Assembly: GCA_964547525.1 (NCBI GenBank)
Contig: CAZJOD010000009.1
Span: forward strand, 1-46,062
Reading direction: 5' to 3'
DNA: 46,062 nucleotides
From: CAZJOD01 sp964547525
Lineage (GTDB): Bacteria > Bacillota > Clostridia > JAAYHZ01
This document shows positions 33,400-42,273 of the stretch, piece after piece. Every line of letters starts with the position of its first letter. The first letter of the stretch is position 1. The notes under the pieces are model-generated. The model saw only the letters and a list, made by a program, of their open reading frames with translations, was not told where the DNA came from and ran no database searches. Position numbers and translations under genes: made by a program.

Positions 33400-34859
33400 G
33401 TTCTAAAAAAAGTGGTATCAAATTCTATAAAAATACGATTTTGCTCGTAGGAGTGGTACTTGTACTGGTTGCGGCATATGTATGGATATTGCCTTTGGTA
33501 ACCCGCAATAACGACGGCACCCCCGGTAAGAGTCAAAACCCGGAAGCCGTTCAATTGGTAAAAGTTAATCAGAACAGTATTAAACAAATGTCCATTAGCA
33601 ACAAGCTTCAAAATATAGAATTGGAGTATCAACCTGCAAAAGGTGTAAATAGCGACGGAACCGAGTATGATACGTATCAGTGGGTGATGGTAAGTCCTAC
33701 CGGTTATGACGATATAGATCAACTTTTAGTAAGAAGTATAACTTCAAACTTTGCAGATATCGTATCTACAAAAATTATTGAGGAAGATCCCGCCGACCTT
33801 TCTAAGTACGGCTTGAATGATCCGAAAATAATTACCGTAAAAATGGAAAACGGTGAGGAAATCGTTGTAAAGGTAGGAGATAAAGCACCTTTGACCACTG
33901 CGTGCTATGTTTTGGTAGGAGATGATCCTACGGTATATACCATAAAATCATATACAGCCGGTAAAATAACACCGCTTGTTAATGAGTTAAGATCCACATC
34001 CATATTTGACTTTACCGCAACTTCGGTAAAAAGTATAGCTATGGGAAGGGACGGAAATAAACTTTTTAAAGCCGATCGGACTGAAAAGGACATATGGGTT
34101 TTGGAATACCCTATTCCTGCCGATTCAAATACAGAAACCGTTGGCAAATTGATTGAGTCACTGATAGCTTTATATAAACAAGTATTTGTCGAAGAGAATC
34201 CTACGGACCTGTCTAAGTATAACCTGGATAAGCCTTTTTATGAATTTGAATTGCAAAGTGTAGACGGTAAATCAAAGAGGGTATACCTAGGTAAGGAAGA
34301 TAAATCGGACGGTACCTTTTACGCCAGATTTGATGACAGTGATGAGGTATTTAAGGTTCCCGCCATGGGACTAACATATATAGATAAACCTTTAACCGAA
34401 ATTATGCAGTTGTTCTGCTATATAGTAAATTATAAATTTGTAGATAAACTGGTGGTCAATGTTAAAGATCAACCCGAACAGGTATCCATAATTCAAGCTA
34501 GTCCTGAAAGTACTTCAAAGGATGTGTTCTATTTCAACGGTAGAGACGCTACAATGAAGGACATAGACGGACATCAAGCTTGGAGAATTTACTATCAATC
34601 AATTATCGGTGTTTTATTGAAAGAAATAGACATAGAAGCTACACCTGTAGGTGAACCCGAAGTAACATTTACGTACCATTTGAACGACGGTACCGGTACG
34701 GTAGTAGTTGAATTTATCCCAAGAGGAGATAATCAGACATATTACTGTAACATTAACGGTGAATATACCGGAATGGTAGTGGATCGCAGATCTTTCTACG
34801 GTAAAAACGGAGTTATGGAAAGGTATGATTACTTAATGAGACACATTGAAGGTGAATAA
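33396..34859 (+). CDS. DUF4340-domain membrane-anchored protein
   Basis: A 487-residue protein with one N-terminal membrane span (about 11-30) and an exported body carrying two DUF4340-type units, seen as the repeated PADLSKYGLNDP (about 134-145) and PTDLSKYNLDKP (about 269-280), each followed by a beta-rich stretch. The function is unknown, but the family regularly follows GldG genes. AGGAGG lies upstream, and the start overlaps the GldG stop by 4 bp. It is the last gene of the operon, 22 bp before a strong terminator. Confidence 0.9.
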   Translation: MSSKKSGIKFYKNTILLVGVVLVLVAAYVWILPLVTRNNDGTPGKSQNPEAVQLVKVNQNSIKQMSISNKLQNIELEYQPAKGVNSDGTEYDTYQWVMVSPTGYDDIDQLLVRSITSNFADIVSTKIIEEDPADLSKYGLNDPKIITVKMENGEEIVVKVGDKAPLTTACYVLVGDDPTVYTIKSYTAGKITPLVNELRSTSIFDFTATSVKSIAMGRDGNKLFKADRTEKDIWVLEYPIPADSNTETVGKLIESLIALYKQVFVEENPTDLSKYNLDKPFYEFELQSVDGKSKRVYLGKEDKSDGTFYARFDDSDEVFKVPAMGLTYIDKPLTEIMQLFCYIVNYKFVDKLVVNVKDQPEQVSIIQASPESTSKDVFYFNGRDATMKDIDGHQAWRIYYQSIIGVLLKEIDIEATPVGEPEVTFTYHLNDGTGTVVVEFIPRGDNQTYYCNINGEYTGMVVDRRSFYGKNGVMERYDYLMRHIEGE

Positions 34860-34881
34860 ATAACCGCACATGTAATTTTAT

Positions 34882-34918
34882 AACAAACCCCCGAATAAAC
34901 TTTATTCGGGGGTTTGTT
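34882..34918 (+). terminator. Perfect 18-bp terminator stem; overlaps next ribosome binding site
   Basis: The arms 34882-34899 and 34901-34918 are perfect complements around a single base (in practice a 3-5 nt loop). A TTTGTTTA tail is inside or next to the right arm. It ends 3 nt before the ATG of the next gene, and the only Shine-Dalgarno-like sequence for that gene (GGGGG, about 34908-34912) is in the right arm. Confidence 0.85.
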
Positions 34919-34921
34919 TAT

Positions 34922-35974
34922 ATGAGTAAAAAATCAGCGATTAAAATAGGGATGATATATGCTTGTTCTGTTATTGGTGTAGGTTTTGCATCGGGAAACG
35001 AGGTTTTAAATTTTTTTTCGGCATACGGTTTTAACGGTTTTGCCGGTATACTAGTATCTTCATTTGTTTTTTCCGTATTTGGATATATGATAGTTGATAT
35101 ATCATTTAAAACCGGACTTTATAATATGAGTAAATGTTACAGATACATATGCGGCCCGGCTTTTTCATCTTTCGCAAACATTGTGGGAATATGTTTCTAT
35201 TTCAGTTTGTTTTTCCTTATGCTCAGTGCATGGTCAACGGTATTGGATGAATATTTTAAATTGCCGGTTTTATTTGAGTATTCAATATTTATAATTCTTT
35301 TCTTCTTATATAACATTTTTGATCTGCAAAGAAAATCAATATCTTCTTTTATAAGGGTAATTATCCTTGCAGGAACCGCTATGGTACTGTCCTATATAGT
35401 ATTTATGCGTTTAATCGACGTATTTTCAACCTTTGGAGTTATAAAATATAACTTATGGTATGTATCGGCTTTAATGTATGTTGGGTATAATTCTTTTGTA
35501 TCATCCGAATTGATTTGCAAAGCATGTGAAACGGCCGATTCCAAACAAAGCGCTCAGGCGGGAGGAATTATAGGCGGCTGCTTCTTATTCATATTATCAT
35601 TCTTTTTCAACTTGATTTTCATTTTATGGTATAACAAAAATCATAATTTCCCTTTACTGGATATGTTAGAGCAGGGGCACTCATCGGTAAAATTGATATT
35701 TACAATTATTTTATCGGTTTGTATTTTATACAGTGGTTTTAATTCCGGAGCAATTATGGTAGAAAAAATATCAGTTATTATGAAAACAAATAAAATATTA
35801 ACTCTAGTTTGCATTAGCTTGGTTTCGCTTGTAGCGGTACCTGTAGGTTTTACGAGATTGATTAATTTTATTTATCCTTTTTTTGGAATAACAGGACTTA
35901 TTATTCTTATATTGTTTCTTACCACAGCATTAATAAAAAACTTAAAAATAACTAAGAATAGTAATGAGTTATAA
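34922..35974 (+). CDS. YkvI-like membrane protein (APC-type transporter fold)
   Basis: A 350-residue protein with about ten hydrophobic spans. It begins IKIGMIYACSVIGVGFASGNEVLNFFSAYG, where the Gly-rich first helix resembles amino acid transporter-type folds and matches the YkvI family (described here from position 8 on). No substrate is known; roles in amino acid uptake are only suggested by the fold. The start codon follows the upstream terminator stem by 3 nt and has no other ribosome binding site. It may therefore be expressed only when that stem is open, or from an unseen promoter. Confidence 0.82.
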   Translation: MSKKSAIKIGMIYACSVIGVGFASGNEVLNFFSAYGFNGFAGILVSSFVFSVFGYMIVDISFKTGLYNMSKCYRYICGPAFSSFANIVGICFYFSLFFLMLSAWSTVLDEYFKLPVLFEYSIFIILFFLYNIFDLQRKSISSFIRVIILAGTAMVLSYIVFMRLIDVFSTFGVIKYNLWYVSALMYVGYNSFVSSELICKACETADSKQSAQAGGIIGGCFLFILSFFFNLIFILWYNKNHNFPLLDMLEQGHSSVKLIFTIILSVCILYSGFNSGAIMVEKISVIMKTNKILTLVCISLVSLVAVPVGFTRLINFIYPFFGITGLIILILFLTTALIKNLKITKNSNEL

Positions 35975-36008
35975 TGAAAAACCTTTAATATTAAAGTAAC
36001 ATATAATA

Positions 36009-36037
36009 TTGACTTTGCATACATTACATTGTAAAAT
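36009..36037 (+). promoter_or_regulatory. Sigma-A-type promoter for helD-like gene
   Basis: TTGACT (36009-36014), 17 bp, TAAAAT (36032-36037). It lies 86 nt before the start codon, in an otherwise empty gap. Confidence 0.65.
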
Positions 36038-36122
36038 GGGTAGATATGCCGGTTTATGAAATCAATAGAAACCAAGCACAATTTCATATTATTATTAATC
36101 TATATTTAACAGGGAGGAAAAA

Positions 36123-38309
36123 ATGGCGATTTCCGAAAAAGAATTGTCTCTCGAGCAAAAGAGGTTAGATGAAATAATAGGTATATTAGAAGCTAAAATA
36201 AATGAATATTCTCATTTACGCGAAAAGTTAAAAAAAGAATACAGGGAACTGAATAAAGAATTATGGGAAAATGTTGGGGTTATAGAGACGGGGGATACAA
36301 CATCCTATTTGCAATATATCCAAATGATAAAAACAAATCTTACCGGTGCGGAAAATGCTAAAAAAATTTGGTATAACCTGCTTTTATTACGTCAATCACC
36401 ATATTTCGGTAGAATGGATTTAAGATATGATGAAAACGAGTATGAAAAAATATATATCGGCACCTCTACTTTGCAAAAAAACAGGGATATCCTAATTTGT
36501 GATTGGAGAGCCGACATATGTACCTTGTTTTATGAAGATAGTTTCGGATCTGTTACTTATGAGAGTCCGGGTGGTACCGTTCCTGTTGAGTTATTATTGA
36601 AAAGACAGATAAAAATTGAAAAAGATAAGATTATAGGTGCGTTTGATACTCAAATAAAAATAGACGATGAGATTCTTCAAGAGGTATTATCAAAGAATAC
36701 CGATGAAAAAATGTCGGTTATTATAAGGACTATACAGAAGAATCAAAATAGTGCAATAAGAGATGATAGTGCCGAAGTATTACTTGTTACCGGTCCGGCA
36801 GGAAGTGGTAAGACTTCGGTAGCGCTTCACAGGATAGCATGGTTGTTATATAAGTATAGAGATAGATTAACCGCAGATCAAATTGTGTCTTTATCTCCAA
36901 ACGATATTTTTAATGATTATATATCGGAGGTGCTACCTGATTTAGGTGAACAGAATATGGTTATGAAAACATTAACCGGCTTAGGTAAGCAAATCCTTGG
37001 AAAAAAGTACAGGTTATTTACAAATAACGAACAAATGGAACGATATCTAAAAACAAAGAATATAAATGTGAATTATTCGGATATTTTTTGGAAAAATTCT
37101 ACGAAATTTTGTGATTCTTTAGTAAGTTATATTGATAGATATATAAATAACGGACCCGAATTTCAAGATATCGTTCTAGACGGAAATGTCTTAATTAAAA
37201 AAGATACATTAACTGACTTGTATCAATCAGGTGCCATGATGCAATATGCCTACAAAATGGAACGTTTAAAGACTTATACCGATAGGATATTATCTTCTGT
37301 TAAGAAAGATTTAGTTGAAAAAAAAGCTGAAGAAATATGGGATGACGGTGGATATATCGATAAAAAAGAAGTAAAAGCTTTGTCACGAATAAAGGTTTCT
37401 GAAAAAATGTCCGGTGTTTATTCTTATATAAATAAAATATCCGGTATGTCGCCGGTTGTTATTTATATTGAATTTCTAAAATCCGTTGAAACCGATAAAA
37501 ACAGAAAAGATGTTCAACATACTATAAACGCTCTAAATAAGAATATTGTACCATATGAAGATATGGCTCCGTGCATTTATATATTCTCTCGTTTATTTGC
37601 AGAGGATGATCATAGAAAGAACATAAAGCATGTTGTTATAGATGAAGTACAAGATTATACCCCTATTCAATTGACAGCTGTTAAGGAATATTATAGAAAT
37701 GCCAATTTAACTTTGTTAGGTGATATTAACCAAGCTATAAATCCGCTTTCAAATATTGGAACGATAGATAAATTGAGTATCATTTATAAAGATAAAACCT
37801 TTAAACATATACACATGTTAAAATCATATAGATCTACTTATGAGATTACAGAGTTTTGTAATTTTGTCGGTAAAGTACAAAGCGATGATTATATTAATAG
37901 GCATGGAGAAATACCAAGAATTGTCCATTATGAAAACACAGAAGAAATGTTGCAAAACCTCATAGAAATATTAAATAGTAGCAAAGACCAAGAATCTATA
38001 GCATTAATAACAAGAAGTAAAAAGACTGCAATTAATATTTTTGAGCTTTTAAAAGACTTATATAATATCAAGTTGATAGATAAAAATGATCATGAATTTT
38101 ATCACGGTGTCATAGTGATACCGGCATATCTTGCAAAAGGGTTGGAATTTGATACCGCCATCGTCATAACCACAAAGGATGACTATTTTAAAGGAGAAGA
38201 CGAAAGAAAGCTCTTTTATACGGCCTGCAGCAGAGCATTGCATCGTTTATTCATATTACAATCGAAAGAAGCTAAAGTTGAATTCGTAGACCTGTATTTA
38301 CAGTATTGA
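36123..38309 (+). CDS. helD: HelD-like superfamily 1 helicase (RNA polymerase recycling)
   Basis: HelD removes stalled RNA polymerase from nucleic acid using ATP. The 728 residues show an N-terminal coiled-coil arm (about 5-50), the HelD-type segment YIGTSTLQKNRDILICDWRA (111-130) with TLFYED, then Walker A GPAGSGKT (224-231) and ALHRIAWLLY. Later come VVIDEVQDYTPIQL (motif II), LGDINQAINP, KSYRSTYEI and LFYTACSRALHRLF (motif VI). The canonical helicases UvrD/PcrA lack the long N-terminal arm, so HelD is the better call. The ribosome binding site is GGGAGG. I do not see RNAP subunit genes nearby. Confidence 0.9.
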   Translation: MAISEKELSLEQKRLDEIIGILEAKINEYSHLREKLKKEYRELNKELWENVGVIETGDTTSYLQYIQMIKTNLTGAENAKKIWYNLLLLRQSPYFGRMDLRYDENEYEKIYIGTSTLQKNRDILICDWRADICTLFYEDSFGSVTYESPGGTVPVELLLKRQIKIEKDKIIGAFDTQIKIDDEILQEVLSKNTDEKMSVIIRTIQKNQNSAIRDDSAEVLLVTGPAGSGKTSVALHRIAWLLYKYRDRLTADQIVSLSPNDIFNDYISEVLPDLGEQNMVMKTLTGLGKQILGKKYRLFTNNEQMERYLKTKNINVNYSDIFWKNSTKFCDSLVSYIDRYINNGPEFQDIVLDGNVLIKKDTLTDLYQSGAMMQYAYKMERLKTYTDRILSSVKKDLVEKKAEEIWDDGGYIDKKEVKALSRIKVSEKMSGVYSYINKISGMSPVVIYIEFLKSVETDKNRKDVQHTINALNKNIVPYEDMAPCIYIFSRLFAEDDHRKNIKHVVIDEVQDYTPIQLTAVKEYYRNANLTLLGDINQAINPLSNIGTIDKLSIIYKDKTFKHIHMLKSYRSTYEITEFCNFVGKVQSDDYINRHGEIPRIVHYENTEEMLQNLIEILNSSKDQESIALITRSKKTAINIFELLKDLYNIKLIDKNDHEFYHGVIVIPAYLAKGLEFDTAIVITTKDDYFKGEDERKLFYTACSRALHRLFILQSKEAKVEFVDLYLQY

Positions 38310-38799
38310 CAGTTTGGAATACTTAACATATAATACTAATATTAAAAATAAAGGATTTTTGTATAAATGATTAATATAGCTTATGTTGCAAAAGTCCGTT
38401 ACTCGGGCATCAGCTTCGGGCAGCTATCGTTTTAAACGGTTGCCAACTGTACGAAGCGAGTATGCATAGGGTAGCCGGCGTAAACTAAAATTAAATTGCG
38501 AGCTTTTTTGTAATAATAAGTCCGGGTTATTATATTTGGTACCTGTGTACAAAGTTAGTTCGTAAAAACATATGGTTCGATAAATTATTTAAATATTTAA
38601 TTGATTCTACTGCAAAACTTTTTTTACTATAGTGAAATCATAATTATGTTTAAATTATTTTACGACTATATATTTTGTTATTGTTTTATGCCGTTTATAG
38701 TTTTCTCTTATTTATCTATTTTTTAGATAGATAGTCTTTGAAAAATGTTTCCATCCTATGTTATCTCCAATTTAATTTTAAATATTTAGGAGGAAATAT
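38310..38799. other. 490-bp intergenic region with a structured, GC-richer block
   Basis: 38399-38475 is much richer in G and C than its flanks and folds as a nested imperfect palindrome: TACTC...GCTTCG (38400-38418) with CGAAGCGAGTA (38452-38462), GGCA (38419-38422) with TGCC (38441-38444), and an inner CGTTT/AAACG. It is followed at 38478 by GCCGGCGTA, also present in the 85-bp repeats. A palindromic repeat copy (38602-38640) lies further on. No open frame with a ribosome binding site is visible. It could be a decayed mobile element or a structured RNA. Confidence 0.5.
38602..38640 (-). repeat. 35-nt palindromic repeat, copy 7
   Basis: TGATTCTACTGCAAAA and TTTTACTATAGTGAAATCA are arms of an imperfect palindrome belonging to the same family, with a run of T between them. 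It lies about 160 bp before the ABC-F gene. Confidence 0.65.
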
Positions 38800-40695
38800 A
38801 TGAGTTTATTGTCTGTAGTAAATATAGTGAAAGAATATCGGAACAAACCGGTTTTAAATAGTGTAAATTTGACTGTCCAAAAAGGGGATAGGGTGGCATT
38901 GATCGGAGTAAACGGATCGGGCAAGACCACATTGCTTAAAATTATTAACGGCACTGAGCAAGCCGATTCCGGAAGAGTAATTAAAGCTCATGGTATAAAA
39001 ACCGGTTACCTCACTCAAAGTGCTGATATAGATGAAAAATATTCTGATAAAACAGCTTTGGATTATGAGAAGATCGATTTAATAGAAGAAGATTTACGTA
39101 GCTTGGAATATAAAATGAGTGATCCGGATAACAAGGATGAGTATGAAGGTTTATTATCAAAATACCAAAAATTATTGGATCTGTTTAACAGCCTTGATGG
39201 GTATAATGTAACCTCTTCATTGGCAAAAATATTAAACGGTTTGGGTTTGAAAAAAGAAGCATTTAAATTACCGTTGTCAAAGCTTAGCGGCGGTGAAAAA
39301 ATTAGAGTTGCATTAGCTAGGATTCTATTTGAAAATCCTGAACTCTTAATACTTGATGAGCCGACTAATCATCTGGATATTGAAGCTGTTGAATGGTTGG
39401 AGAGTTTTCTGTCAACATATACCGGAGGTGTTTTGATTGTATCTCATGACAGGTATTTTTTAGATCGTGTATCTACAAGGCTTGCCGAGTTATATAACGG
39501 TACTGTGGTTGAAAGTAAAGCTTCCGGTTATTCATCGTATATATTGCAAAAAAAAGAGCGTCGTGAGTTTTTACTAAATGAAAAGAAAAGATTGGCCAAC
39601 GAAATTCATAATACCAAACAATTAATAAATGATTTAAAAAGCAGAAGTAACGTCGGCGCCTTTCATAGCAGAGAAAAGACACTGGATCGATTGAATAAAG
39701 CCATGGAAGGTTTAAATTCCGATGAATTTCATAATCATTTAAAAACTGCACCTGTGTTAAAGTTTCGTGCCGGCGAATCGGTTCATGTAAGTGCCGAGAT
39801 AGCGTATGCCAGAAATTTTTCAAAATCTTTCGGAGAAGTAACACTTTTTGAAAATGCGGAATTTTTAATTAGAGGTGGAGAAAGAGTGGGTATTGTAGGA
39901 CCTAATGGTTCCGGAAAAACAACACTGGTTAATATTCTGTTGGGATTGGATCGTGATTTTAAGGGTGAAGCGGTGTTAGGCGAGTGGGTAAAATATGCAT
40001 ATTTAGGACAAACAATAGAATTTAATGATGAAACCTCTACAATTTGTGAGGAGGTTTGTAACTCATATGAGTTGGAACGTAAACAAGCCCAAACAATTTT
40101 ATCCGATTATGGTTTTTTCGGAAATCAAGTTGATAAGAAAATAAATATACTAAGCGGGGGAGAAAAGGTCCGATTAAAGCTTGCAATGCTGTTGATGAAT
40201 AATCCTTATTGTTTGATTATGGACGAACCGACTAATCATCTTGACGCCGACTCCAGAGATGAACTTGAATTGATGATTGCCAATTATAAAGGCACAGTTA
40301 TAGCGGTATCTCACGACAGGTATTTCTTATTAAATTGTATGAATCGTATCATTGAAATAAAAAATTATAAATTCTATTCTTATCCTGAAGGATATACACA
40401 ATATTATGAGAATAAGAAAAAAGAACGACTAAAAGTTAAAGGTATGTATTCAGAAGATACATCTGTCGTATCAAAAAAGGGAAAAACCGCATATACGGCG
40501 AATGAGATTAAGAAAGTCGAAGCAAATATAAATGATGAACGGACTTCGGGTGTGGAGAATTCTATAATATTAGTAGAAGAACGTATGATGGAAATTGAAA
40601 AGAGTATAGGGTTTTATAACGACCTGAAACTTTTTACGGAGTACGGACGGTTGCAAAAAGAATTGGAACGTTTATACGAAGCTTGGCAAGATTAA
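38800..40695 (+). CDS. ABC-F family ATPase
   Basis: A 631-residue cytosolic protein with two ABC domains and no membrane part. ABC-F proteins act on the ribosome, either as translation factors or protecting it from antibiotics. Domain 1 has GVNGSGKTT (about 36-44), LSGGEKIRVALARILFE and LLILDEPTNHLD. The linker (about 240-305) is the charged helical arm that reaches the peptidyl-transferase centre. Domain 2 has GPNGSGKTT, LSGGEKVRLKLAMLL and LIMDEPTNHLD. The C-terminus (about 570-631) is a coiled coil as in Uup-like members. AGGAGG precedes the start. Resistance and housekeeping types cannot be separated here. Confidence 0.93.
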   Translation: MSLLSVVNIVKEYRNKPVLNSVNLTVQKGDRVALIGVNGSGKTTLLKIINGTEQADSGRVIKAHGIKTGYLTQSADIDEKYSDKTALDYEKIDLIEEDLRSLEYKMSDPDNKDEYEGLLSKYQKLLDLFNSLDGYNVTSSLAKILNGLGLKKEAFKLPLSKLSGGEKIRVALARILFENPELLILDEPTNHLDIEAVEWLESFLSTYTGGVLIVSHDRYFLDRVSTRLAELYNGTVVESKASGYSSYILQKKERREFLLNEKKRLANEIHNTKQLINDLKSRSNVGAFHSREKTLDRLNKAMEGLNSDEFHNHLKTAPVLKFRAGESVHVSAEIAYARNFSKSFGEVTLFENAEFLIRGGERVGIVGPNGSGKTTLVNILLGLDRDFKGEAVLGEWVKYAYLGQTIEFNDETSTICEEVCNSYELERKQAQTILSDYGFFGNQVDKKINILSGGEKVRLKLAMLLMNNPYCLIMDEPTNHLDADSRDELELMIANYKGTVIAVSHDRYFLLNCMNRIIEIKNYKFYSYPEGYTQYYENKKKERLKVKGMYSEDTSVVSKKGKTAYTANEIKKVEANINDERTSGVENSIILVEERMMEIEKSIGFYNDLKLFTEYGRLQKELERLYEAWQD

Positions 40696-40732
40696 TTTAT
40701 ATGGGTAATTAAGTTCATAAGTAGGTGAGAGA

Positions 40733-41215
40733 TTGGATAATATCGTAATAAGACAAGTTAAAATGAAGGATGCATATCAATTACACAAAAATGTATTTTT
40801 TAATAATCGATTATTCGAGGTAAAAAGCAGTATACAGATAAGTCTTTCAAATACAAGAAAGAAAAAAGGGTTTAGATTTGTTGCAGTTTTTAGCAATGAA
40901 GTTATAGGAAATGTGGAAATTATTTTCAATACCCACCCACTTATGAAACATAGGGCGTTGATATATTCCCTGGTGGTGTCACAGAACCGACGTAGATGCG
41001 GAGTAGGAAAACTTTTGGTAGATGAATGTATTAAATTGGCTGATAATTATGGCATACGGATTGTTACTTTATCCGTTAGGGGAGGAACGGATGCGGAGAA
41101 ATTTTATAAATCCGTCGGCTTTAAAAAATATGGAGAATTGCCGAATGGTATAGAGCAATTATGGGACGGTAAACAATATGATGAGTGTTTATATTATAAA
41201 CATATTGAAAATTAA
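40733..41215 (+). CDS. GNAT-family N-acetyltransferase
   Basis: A 160-residue acetyl-CoA-dependent acyltransferase. The core is visible as VAVFSNEVIGNVEI, then ALIYSLVVSQNRRRCGVGKLLVDECIKLA with the pyrophosphate-binding R/QxxGxG/A region (RRRCGVGK), and FYKSVGFKKYGELPNG near the end. The start is TTG at 40733 with AGGTGA just before it. It follows the ABC-F gene by 37 bp and could share its transcript. The substrate is unknown. Confidence 0.88.
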   Translation: MDNIVIRQVKMKDAYQLHKNVFFNNRLFEVKSSIQISLSNTRKKKGFRFVAVFSNEVIGNVEIIFNTHPLMKHRALIYSLVVSQNRRRCGVGKLLVDECIKLADNYGIRIVTLSVRGGTDAEKFYKSVGFKKYGELPNGIEQLWDGKQYDECLYYKHIEN

Positions 41216-41245
41216 TATGGCATGTTGTATTTTACTTTTATGTGG

Positions 41246-41251
41246 TATAAT
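41246..41251 (+). promoter_or_regulatory. Extended -10 promoter element before the small membrane ORF and hisA-like gene
   Basis: TATAAT with TGn immediately upstream (TGGTATAAT). A TTGTAT at 41225-41230 is only 15 bp away, so the extended -10 probably does most of the work. It is 29 nt before the 32-codon ORF. Confidence 0.5.
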
Positions 41252-41279
41252 TTCAAAAAATCCATAGGAGACTTGGTAT

Positions 41280-41378
41280 ATGTTCAAAAAATACAAAAAT
41301 CTAATTGAAGCGGTGATATATTTTTTAATATTCTTTGCGTTATTATATTTTTCATTAAAACTGCTTGTAAAAATTTAG
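41280..41378 (+). CDS. Small single-span membrane peptide (32 residues)
   Basis: A short frame starting at ATG 41280 with AGGAG about 9 nt upstream and its own promoter. The product starts MFKKYKN, has a hydrophobic span (about residues 9-26, AVIYFLIFFALLYF) and ends in SLKLLVKI. Basic residues on the N-terminal side would keep that end in the cytosol. It resembles many small bacterial membrane proteins but I do not recognise a family. It ends 13 bp before the hisA-like gene and probably shares its transcript. Confidence 0.55.
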   Translation: MFKKYKNLIEAVIYFLIFFALLYFSLKLLVKI

Positions 41379-41391
41379 AAGGAGACCAAAA

Positions 41392-42153
41392 ATGGAGTTT
41401 AGACCGTGTATCGATATACACAACGGTAAAGTAAAGCAAATAATCGGTTCTACGTTAAATGATGATGAAAATCCTGTTGAAAATTTTGTATCTGTAAAAC
41501 CTCCGGCCTTTTATGCAGAATTATTTAAAAGTGATAATTTAAAAGGAGGCCATGTAATAATGCTGGGTAAGGGAAATGAACAGGCGGCTCTTTGTACGTT
41601 AAGAGAGTATCCGGGAGGATTGCAGATAGGTGGAGGCATAAACGCCGATAATGCGTTGTTTTATTTAAATAACGGTGCATCTCATGTTATTGTGACTTCA
41701 TATATCTTCAGTGACGGTCTGTTGGATTACCAAAAGCTACAAAATATAGTTAAAATTATTGGGAGAGAGCGTCTGGTTATAGATTTAAGCTGTAGAAAGA
41801 AAAATGCGGAATATTATGTAGTAACTGATCGTTGGCAAAAATATACCGATTTTAAGCTAAATAAAGACAATTTATTCTATATACAAAAATACTGTGCGGA
41901 ATTGTTGATTCATGGAGTGGATGTGGAAGGGAAATGTTTAGGCATAGATGACGAACTGGTAGATATTCTTTCTAATTACGCTGAGATACCGGTTACATAT
42001 GCCGGTGGAATATCTTCCTTAATTGATTTGGAGAAGATCTCCTGCACAGGAAATAAAAAGATAAATGCTACAATAGGAAGTGCATTGGATATCTTCGGAG
42101 GAAAACTAAAGTATAAAGAGGTACTGGATTGGTTTAAAAAAAATATATGCTGA
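41392..42153 (+). CDS. hisA: Eukaryote-type HisA (ProFAR isomerase)
   Basis: This TIM-barrel enzyme isomerises ProFAR to PRFAR in histidine synthesis. The 253 residues match the form best known from fungi and plants rather than the common bacterial HisA. Diagnostic pieces are FRPCIDIHNGKVKQI (with catalytic Asp8), the long GGHVIMLGKGNEQAA loop, PGGLQIGGGIN, SHVIVTSYIF, LVIDLSCR (second Asp near 131), TDRWQKYTDF, HGVDVEGKCLGIDDELV and PVTYAGGIS. AAGGAG precedes the start. No other his gene is in the window, so it is either a stand-alone his gene or has been recruited elsewhere. Confidence 0.88.
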   Translation: MEFRPCIDIHNGKVKQIIGSTLNDDENPVENFVSVKPPAFYAELFKSDNLKGGHVIMLGKGNEQAALCTLREYPGGLQIGGGINADNALFYLNNGASHVIVTSYIFSDGLLDYQKLQNIVKIIGRERLVIDLSCRKKNAEYYVVTDRWQKYTDFKLNKDNLFYIQKYCAELLIHGVDVEGKCLGIDDELVDILSNYAEIPVTYAGGISSLIDLEKISCTGNKKINATIGSALDIFGGKLKYKEVLDWFKKNIC

Positions 42154-42273
42154 TTTTGTTATAAGTTTATTGCTAACAATTGTATGTATTGCTTTATTTT
42201 TTATAGTATATACTATATAATCAATTATAGGAATTTATAATTGTAACAAACGCGATTGACGGGAGTGATTTAT

